Origin: Biscogniauxia marginata
Lineage: Eukaryota > Ascomycota > Sordariomycetes > Xylariales > Xylariaceae
DNA length: 64,000 nucleotides
Assembly: GCA_022695795.1 (NCBI GenBank)
Contig: MU404207.1
Location: 1 to 64,000, forward strand
Reading direction: 5' to 3'
The position numbers were made by a program, and so were the translations under genes. The notes beneath the pieces are model-generated. The model was not told where the DNA came from and ran no database searches. It worked only from the letters and a program-made list of their open reading frames with translations. This document shows, in pieces, positions 56,356-64,000 of this stretch; positions within the stretch are counted from its first letter, which is position 1; every line of letters begins with the position of its first letter.

Positions 56356-57375
56356 TTAAACTCTGGAGTGAGAGTACGGCTCGTAGGCAAGATCCGACCG
56401 GGCTCCGCCACGCTTCGGGGCACCGTTGTTGTAACCCGAGTTGTGGGCGTTCGACTCGCCAAGAGGGGCGTACGAGCCGGTGGGCAGGAATTTCTCGGTC
56501 TCGCTTCCGCCCCGCTTGTGGGATGAGCGGTGGTCGGCCTTGCAGCAGCAGGCAGAGAACAGCCAGAACAGACTGGCACCGAGAGCGAAGGCGGCCCCGA
56601 TCCAGATGGTGGCCAGGAACGAATTGTTCAAGCTGCCGTCCACACCGTACTGGCTCGCAGCTCCCTCGATGGCACCGACAACGACGGAACCCATAACGGT
56701 CATCATGACCGCAGCAGCAATGACAGCAGCAGTGGCGAAGCCGGACACGAGCCAAGTGAGGCAAGAAACAGCCCGGGAGCAGACGGAAAAGAGACCGACG
56801 ACCAGCTCGAGGCCAAGCAGCACCATCGAGATGACGTATACAATCTCGGTCCATCTCGAGATGGTCTTGAACAGAGTCAAACCATCATTGATCTCATCGG
56901 GAATGGTAATGTTGAGGCCAGCGACGTTGGTGAAATTCTCAACCCAGTCTGTGTTCAGGGCTTCCTCAGCCCAGTTATACTTGGCCTTGGTGCAGTTTCG
57001 GGAACCGTTCTGGGGGGTGATGCAGTAGCCCCATAGGTTGAAATCGTAGGTGTTGGCAAGACCTACATCGGCGGCAGTAATGGCGGTGCTGTTGGCATTC
57101 TCGATCGCCGAGGCTGCATCAGACACGCTATCAGCGTCGGAGGCGGCTTCACTCCAGTCGTACGGGTCAGCCGAACGTGAGTTAATAATATCGTTGGCAC
57201 TGCTGACAAGGGCTTGGAGCTGGCCGACGTTAACAGAAAGGTCGGTCAGATCGATTCGGAACAGGTAGAGGTTGGTGTTCGTGACACCGGTCAGACCGGC
57301 GATGAGGCCACAGATGATGCTGCCCACTGTTAAAATGAATGGCAGAGCCACGCAGACAAATCGTCCGGCGCCCAT
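56356..57375 (-). CDS. SUR7/PalI-family four-TM plasma-membrane protein
   Basis: Intronless 339-aa frame with ATG at 57375. TM1 is near the N-terminus (FVCVALPFILTVGSIICGLI). A large extracellular loop carries the claudin-like motif LWGYC with a second cysteine 11 residues on (RNC), as in SUR7, Pun1 and Fmp45 proteins. Three more membrane spans follow (IVYVISMVLLGLELVVGLF, ATAAVIAAAVMMTVMGSVVV, TIWIGAAFALGASLFWLF). A CCCK juxtamembrane cluster, possibly palmitoylated, and a polar cytosolic tail with SYAPLGE and YEPYSHSRV complete it. Such proteins organise eisosomes or sites of wall synthesis, or act in pH and stress sensing. Which subgroup this belongs to is not clear. Confidence 0.85.
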   Translation of the reverse strand: MGAGRFVCVALPFILTVGSIICGLIAGLTGVTNTNLYLFRIDLTDLSVNVGQLQALVSSANDIINSRSADPYDWSEAASDADSVSDAASAIENANSTAITAADVGLANTYDFNLWGYCITPQNGSRNCTKAKYNWAEEALNTDWVENFTNVAGLNITIPDEINDGLTLFKTISRWTEIVYVISMVLLGLELVVGLFSVCSRAVSCLTWLVSGFATAAVIAAAVMMTVMGSVVVGAIEGAASQYGVDGSLNNSFLATIWIGAAFALGASLFWLFSACCCKADHRSSHKRGGSETEKFLPTGSYAPLGESNAHNSGYNNGAPKRGGARSDLAYEPYSHSRV

Positions 57376-60300
57376 GATTCTGTTTATTTATGGGTGTGTA
57401 TTTGTATTTCTCTTCGGTCTTTAGTGGTGCCAGGCCGGTTAGTGGCGAGAGCGAGGGATGATGTAATGAGGCCTTCGACTAGGTAGTGGATTTGACCCTT
57501 CGAGATTGCAAAACGAGTGGTATTCTTGTGTTTTAGAATCGATGGGCGGAAGACGGAGGACAGAGGAGAAAAGATGTGAGAGGGAGCGGAAGTAAGGGTA
57601 GCGGGAAAGATGAGAACCCGAGTATTTATTATTGATCTCTCATACGGCAGGACTGATCGCCAGTCCAACTCACTTAGCGTGGCGCAGTCTCTGTGATGTG
57701 CTTCTTAGTTGCTTAGTACCCCCTGCAAAGAGCGCAGGGCAATGCAGAAGAGGACCCTAGGGGCCTAAGGGACCCTTTCTTCAACTCAGCCGGGCTGACG
57801 ACAGCTTGCCTACTAGTAACTCAGCCCCGCGACAAACGGAAAACAGGCCAATGTGGATGGCTCAGCATGTCTTTGTATGCTAAAAAAGACATGCAAGCAA
57901 GCACCTCGAAGCAGCTACTCCGCAACTATTCGCTATTCGCCCCCCTCTTACGAGTGCTATTGCGCGAATGTCTGTCTCTCTTCTCCCCCCAACCCCTCCC
58001 CCCCTACTCGGTTTCTCCAGCCAAGCTCCCGCATGATTCTCTTTTGTCCCAACGAACCCAAAAGTGGCAGCTCACATAGTAAAGATTGGAATTACTCTTA
58101 CTGCGGATACGGGATACGTACGATGCGATACGGTCAATCGGCCCCGCGTCTCAGCATTCAAAAGATCCATCTAGATTAGACCGGTTCTTGATAAATCGCA
58201 GCCATGTGTTTCAAAAATGCACTATTTTTACGGTTTGTGGCAACCCATAGTTGTGCCAAGCCGTTGTCGTGTGAACAGACACACACACGAGACAAGTTTG
58301 TAGTTGCGACCTTGCCGTGGTAATGAAGAGTTGATCAACCTTGAAATCTAGGTTAAACAAAAAAAACACAAAAAGCACAGTAGCAAGAAAAAACCCAAAC
58401 AAAACAAAAAAAAACCTTGTTGATGAAAACAGTGGATATGGCCGCGTCGACTTGCAGGAAACCAAGTGGGAGACCAACCCCGATAGTAAATGCGGATCAG
58501 CTGAATACGCAGTATAGGTAGGTATGTACCTTTGTAGGTCGGTATGGAGGAAGGTTAGCAGGCGTACGAAGTATAAGCAAGGGTCTCTTACGTAGCTATG
58601 GCCCTATAATGTTTGTGGCGTCATCGGACGTAGGCGAGAGCTCTTAATGGCTATGTCCTGACGCGGCCTCACACACACACACGCAAGGATACATAATACC
58701 TAGACTACGCATTGCTGCCCATTTTAAGTCTGAAAAACCATCATAGCTTTGTAAAAATAACAATAAATATATGATGCCGCTGTTATCTTAGATGAATAGA
58801 AGAGTTTCGAGACGTACGTAAAGCTAAATTGATGGAGATGTCTGTTTATTGACATATACGAAGAGATATCTTAGCTTGGCTTAGGTACCTACTTAAACAT
58901 CCATGCCCGGGATGGTGAGTGGCAGGTAGTGGCTTCGTTTCATGGCTGAGCTCGGAGAAAATTTAGGTACCTAGTACCTGTTCTTCCTGCCCTGTAGCGT
59001 GATTCCTCAGCTTGTCTAGGTCCGAAGCTGTGGCGCAAGTATGTGAACGCCGTATATGACGCCCTGTACCTATAAGACAAGTGGGGTGAATTTATTAGAT
59101 TCTCTTGCCAACTTCCATTTCTGCCTTAGGCCTCGGCTACCGGCTCAAGGAAAGCTCTAAAAATATATGCTTCCGGCCCTGCTCACCTCCGGTCGCCCTA
59201 CTTATTCGGCCTCGCATCTGAAAACGAACTCTCTGCACCGGGAGTGAAACCGATTGTGGTAGCCCCATATAATAGGGCAGGCCGTATGCGATCGAAAAAA
59301 AGCCACCGGATCCGCTCTGGTCCGAATGAATACGGGCTTTTCGTCCGCGCCCGCCTTTGTTCCGTCTTCGGATACATTAAAGCGGTACTCAATAGGAATG
59401 ACAACGGACCGGTCCGGGCACTAGAGTTCCTAGACTTCTTAAATTCGAGAGGACGGGCGAGGGGGGAGAAACCGAGGTAAGAAGACAAAGAACAATAATG
59501 ATACGGAGAGATAAGTGATGAATGTTGATGTTGGAGACTGTTGACCGTCCTTTCGAGGCTGTGTCGTAGCTCTATGGTGTCCTATGGCGTGTGTCATCAG
59601 CCAACGAACTTCTTGTTTGAGACATTTGATGCTCAATACACAAATACCTAGTCTGCCATATTACTAAACTGATGGCTCGTTGCTACATCGATAAGATGGA
59701 AATTTAGAGGAGAAGGAATGAACTCTTAGGGTTGCTACTGTGTCATGTAGATAGCGTCATCTGGATAGACAGAGTCACTTCATTCTTGTGATTTTCAACA
59801 AGAGCCTTCCACGTTTGAACCTCTCCCCCCACCCCTAGAGACAAAAGGAACGGGGGTTATGTGAGGCCAGCCTAGACGATAGGGTCGGACAAACCACCAT
59901 GATAAAGATGTGGTTTCACGGTTTCACAGCATCCCACAACCACGATCCTTTGGAGGCCTAGATGCACCTTCTGAAAACTGGCACCAGGCATGATTGCATA
60001 GGTGTAGGTTGCACAGCAAAAGCTGTGCTCTTTAGCCATGATGAAGGGAAGTTGGTCGATCAAAACCAGTCCTCTTCTACCTAGTCCAATGACTTTGATG
60101 AGAGATAAGTTGTATGAACCTGCATTCTAATTTAGTTAGGGATATGCCTATACAGATATGATACCAAGAGTTATTAGGTAAGACCTGATCCGTACTATCG
60201 GGATCGGTTCCTCTTGGGTAAGGAAAAATGAAAAGAAAAAGAAAAAAGCAACGACTTCGGGAGACTCACTCAAACTTTATATGTGGTAGCACATTCGAAT

Positions 60301-62527
60301 CCATGTTCTTATTTGTTGGAGTGATTTGAGGAGAATAGAGGGTGCACCGATGATTGGTGGATGGCCAACGCTGTAGCTCAATAATTACCTAATTGTTAGG
60401 CGGCTGCCACAACCACGTGCCCGCTAAGTCCCGAGAATTCAAGGCCAAGGAGACCCAAGAAGGTCTCGCCGGGCCTTGGAGCAATCTTGCGACAATAAAC
60501 ATCGAAACCCGACGAGCCTCATCACGAAGCACCAACATTGTTATCCCATCAGGTCCAAATAGGCCAAACTATCCAGATTTGCATATTGAAGTGCCAGTGC
60601 ACCGCCGTATCACATCACGCAGTTATTTGGAACAGACCAAGAGCCATACCACCTCACAACATTGCGCCCCAAGTTTACCGTTACTCAACTGCGACGCTTT
60701 TTTTCTTCGATTCGCTCCTTTTCTTTTGCGCCCCCCTGGACAACCCGAGAGTGGACGCCCCCGTCTACGGGTCTCACAGGTACACACATACACACGTAAA
60801 CCACCTGACAGCCGGATAAGCAGGTCCAGCATGCATCGGAGATCCCAAGGCCTAGTTCCTTTTAGCAGGTGCCATCGTGAGTCCTACGATCTTCACGATT
60901 GCGCCCGTCCATTGGAACACGGCAAAGCTCATCAGCGAAAAGAAAACGGGTCTCTACAAATTGCAATGTGACAATCCAGATCGGTCTTTGACGGGACTTA
61001 TTCGCATTGATGTACATAGGTATTACTCACTGTGCAGCTTATATACCTATATATGGTGGTCTTATAAATTATCATCTTATCTACGGCACCTGCTCTCGAC
61101 CCCAACGACCTCTGTTATCAGAATTCAACAAGCCCGAGAGAGATTGTATTGATTTGTTGTTCTGTGGGTACCTACGCTACCGAGTATCTACGTGTATAAG
61201 AAAAAGACCAGATCCCAGCTGGAAACTGGAGTGACGAAGAAGAAGACCATTTCCTACTGGGGGGACCTGCACCTGGAACCTGACCTGAAGGACGGCCAGG
61301 ACTGGGTACCTATCAGCTCAAAGAGCCCCACCTGTTTTTCTTTGGCCAGTCCCTCCCGGCGGAGGTACCGGTACATGTGCCTACCTCACTAACGTTAGTC
61401 ACTGCTTAACCCCTACCAACAGCCTGCGAGCTCTTCGGCCTCACCACACTTCATTCAACTACATACGACAATTTGCCAACCACACCTTGGCCTGCCTTAT
61501 CTCTGCAATTTCTTCCCCCTTCCGCCCTTCCTCTTGTACCCAGACCCCGACGACTCGCATATCGCCAAGCCGAAACGTTTTCCTGCTGTGTATTCCCCCC
61601 CCCCAGATTACAATCCCCTCGACTCCCAGCGCTGCGGCCCGACACCCAAGCCTTGTACACGGTATCGATCAGAGACGGTCAATCGGGCGCATCTCGTCAT
61701 CGTACGGTATCGCTATACCGCCTATACCACCTCCCACTCCAGCGCCCAGCCTCTAAGCTTGCCTTCGCGAAACTCTACTTACTGTCTAGCCTGTGCTTGG
61801 CGCCGCGACCAGAACCCACCAGCAACTTACGCCTACTAATCCTCCCGGTACGTACGGTGCCTCAGCCCTCCGGTCCTTTTCACAACTCTTCCTCTGAGCT
61901 TCTCCCCGCATTTCCATCACACCCGCCAAACCGACTTCCGTGATCGTCATCATTATCCTCCCTTGGGACGCTCGCCTGCTTCCGCCTCTTCTTCCTTCGG
62001 AACCCAATTCTTTGTGCCTTCACTTCTGCAACCGCCCGACAACTGCCGAGCCGAACGTCACGCCCTCACATCCTGTGGGCCAACCCAGCTAATTCTTCCG
62101 ATCTAGATTAATTGTTTCGCCCGTCACAGGCTCTTACTTAGCACTGTTAGTTCCGACTCCTGCCTCCGATATACCCGTGTTCTGTACCTCCTCAACACCC
62201 ACCTGTCGCCTGCTCTTCTCGTGCAGCTCTCTCTCTCCACCCGACCCTGTTGACACCTTTGCCTTATAGCTACGAAGACGGAGACTAAAGCGGGCACTCG
62301 AACTCCCTCCGCCAGCACCCTCCTCTCTGTCCTAGTGCAATTGTTCCACCCCCCTTAACACCCACCCGCCTGGATATAGGAGAGACCCACGACCAACTTC
62401 ACGACGCCTCCCACGGTAGAGCGGTGGGCCCCTGGCATTCTTTTTTTCCTTGGCCGGGACTCTGATCGTAATCGCGAAACCTACAAGTATCGTGCTTCTC
62501 TCTGAAGTCATCAACGCCTGACTGGAG
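57376..62527. other. long intergenic region, no supported gene
   Basis: About 5.1 kb with only short, motif-free frames (for example 59244-59480 and 60393-60971). A 12-bp palindrome CGGACCGGTCCG lies at 59405-59416. The last about 1.1 kb (61400-62527) is CT-rich, consistent with a long leader of the phosphatase gene; short upstream frames may occur in it. Confidence 0.5.
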
Positions 62528-64000
62528 ATGGGAAACCAAAACTCGAAAGAGGGTGGAGGCTCGAGGGGCTCGGGACCTTCGTCGGCCGGCGACCTGCAAT
62601 CATATCCGTCTTTCGGGAAGTCAGATACGAAGGAATCCACGCGCTCCTTTAAGGCTCTTCGATCTAAGATACCCGGTGGTGGGAAGACTGATAGCCCGCG
62701 CAACTCGACGATACTCTCCAACGGTGATGCGTCCGCTGACAAGTCGGACGTGGCCTCTGTCAAGTCCGGCAAGAGTGCCAGGGCAGGGATATCGAGAGTT
62801 AGTCGTACTGATTCCTTCACGACCCCCTCGTCCCCGAGGTCACCACAGGGGGTGGATACAGCGAGCTCGCCAGTCGATGAATCCCAACCACCACCTTCTC
62901 CTGTCTCTACCTCCGTGAGGGCGGGGCATGGTGACATAAGCGCCGCCCAGGCTTCCGGTGAGGTAGACCATGTATCTGACCAACCGCCTTCCGGGGGCGT
63001 CAATCCGAACCCGCACGCGCAACAACATCCTGGGGCACCTATTCTAGTGAAGAAGGAAAATACTATCAACCCCGTCAACACAGGAGCATCCAAGGATGAT
63101 TTAACCCCAGGCGGTGTTGCCATGAGTGATATCAAGGAAATTGACCTGGACGATTTTATCAAGCGCCTCCTGGATGCCGCGTATGCCGGCAAGGTGACCA
63201 AGAGCGTCTGCCTCAAGAACGCCGAGATCGTCGCCATTTGTCAGAGGGCACGCGAATGCTTCCTGTCTCAGCCAGCATTGCTAGAATTGGATGCTCCTGT
63301 CAAGATCGTCGGCGATGTCCATGGGCAGTACACTGATCTGATCCGCATGTTCGAGATGTGTGGATTCCCCCCCAGCTCTAACTTCCTCTTCCTTGGCGAT
63401 TACGTTGATAGGGGCAAGCAATCTCTAGAGACAATACTACTTCTCCTATGCTACAAACTCAAGTACCCCGAGAATTTCTTCCTTCTCCGAGGAAACCACG
63501 AATGTGCCAATGTCACTAGGGTTTATGGATTTTATGATGAATGCAAGCGAAGGTGCAACGTCAAGATCTGGAAGACGTTCATTGACTGTTTCAACACCCT
63601 CCCTATTGCTGCAATTGTCGCTGGAAAGATTTTCTGTGTCCACGGTGGTCTTTCTCCGGCCCTCGGTCACATGGACGACATTCGCAACATCGCCCGGCCT
63701 ACCGATGTTCCCGATTATGGCCTACTCAACGATCTGCTATGGTCCGATCCTGCTGATATGGAGCAAGACTGGGAGGCCAACGAGAGAGGTGTTAGTTACT
63801 GTTTTGGCAAGAAGGTCATCACCGAATTCCTTGCGGCCCACGATTTCGACCTCGTCTGCCGGGCACACATGGTTGTCGAAGACGGCTACGAATTCTTTAA
63901 CGATAGAGTCCTAGTTACAGTTTTCAGTGCACCAAATGTGAGTAACCTGACATGATTAAGTCTTGAGGTTATACTGACCGTCCTTTGCTAGTATTGTGGT
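62528..64000 (+). CDS. PPZ1: Ppz-type serine/threonine protein phosphatase (PP1-like), partial
   Basis: PP1-like phosphatase of the fungal Ppz group, which regulates K+/Na+ homeostasis, salt tolerance and cell-wall integrity. The N-terminus MGNQNSK is a myristoylation signal, followed by about 200 disordered Ser/Pro-rich residues, the Ppz hallmark. The catalytic domain starts near residue 205 ([17 protein letters not shown]). It has all the metallophosphatase motifs: GDVHGQY, GDYVDRG, RGNHE, and the SAPN end block. It also has ICVHGG-type FCVHGGLSP and the LLWSDP motif. Exon 1 is 62528-63937 (470 codons). A 54-nt intron (GTGAGT...GCTAG) follows, and exon 2 begins at 63992 with YCG before the window ends. 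The remaining C-terminus (about 35 residues or more in relatives) lies outside. Confidence 0.94.

Noticed and set aside
60393..60971. 192-codon plus-strand frame
   Set aside because: No motif, no hydrophobic or helical periodicity, and composition like the surrounding spacer.
1..64000. CRISPR array, biosynthetic gene cluster or intact transposon
   Set aside because: No regularly spaced repeats, no PKS/NRPS/terpene genes, and no transposase or reverse transcriptase motifs were seen; a CRISPR array is not expected in a fungal nucleus.

Overview
This window looks like nuclear DNA of a filamentous ascomycete (Pezizomycotina, most likely a Sordariomycete). The support is short introns of about 50-150 nt with GTRNGT donors and YAG acceptors, a bimC-type kinesin-5 with its C-terminal bimC box, a Ppz-type phosphatase, a fungal hybrid histidine kinase, a SUR7-family protein, and long AT-leaning intergenic stretches full of TAGGTACCTA-like motifs and microsatellites. 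The genus cannot be fixed from the sequence alone. Many genes are split, so I rebuilt exon structures by hand from splice sites and reading phase. All of these are predictions without transcript support.

Layout, left half. 1-3.5 kb is gene-poor: a poly-C tract, a 14-bp tandem repeat and paired inverted repeats. At 3.5-6.9 kb a short-chain dehydrogenase (minus) and a Dal5/allantoate-permease-like MFS transporter (plus) diverge from one promoter rich in GATA motifs, a plausible small uptake/catabolism module. An SDR-like fragment lies at 7.9 kb, followed by a PHAF1/UPF0183 protein (minus) at 8.2-9.9 kb and a kinesin-5 (plus) at 10.8-14.5 kb. An F-box-like protein lies at 16.2-17.5 kb, a decayed SF1 helicase at about 19.1-20.3 kb, a small membrane protein (minus) at 21.4-21.7 kb, an exon pair of an unknown small protein (minus) at 22.1-22.3 kb, and an uncharacterised acidic protein at 24.2-25.6 kb. 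A small secreted six-cysteine protein is at 28.7-29.7 kb.

Layout, right half. A hybrid histidine kinase (minus) occupies 31.6-36.1 kb, followed by 5 kb with no supported gene. Downstream of six CCAAT boxes lies a four-TM MARVEL-like protein (41.1-42.1 kb). A GH79 glycoside hydrolase (minus) is at 43.1-44.8 kb and a mitochondrial-type succinate-semialdehyde dehydrogenase at 46.1-47.8 kb. Next come a glycine/arginine-rich protein with a mitochondrial-like N-terminus (48.2-49.4 kb) and mitochondrial ribosome recycling factor (minus, 49.9-51.0 kb). An intron-bearing tRNA-Val(UAC) at 51.4 kb sits beside an AT-rich, foreign-looking open frame at 51.8-52.0 kb. A WDR6/Trm734-like WD40 protein (minus, 52.1-55.8 kb), a SUR7-family protein (minus, 56.4-57.4 kb), 5 kb without a supported gene, and a Ppz-type phosphatase running off the right edge complete the window.

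Most genes are dispersed housekeeping functions (spindle motor, tRNA modification, mitochondrial translation, stress signalling, plasma-membrane organisation). No biosynthetic cluster, CRISPR array or intact transposon was recognised. The points most worth following up are the unidentified AT-rich frame next to the tRNA, the helicase relic, the orphan small-protein exons, the CCAAT cluster, a 16-bp duplication between two in-frame splice acceptors, and sharp GC changes inside single genes.
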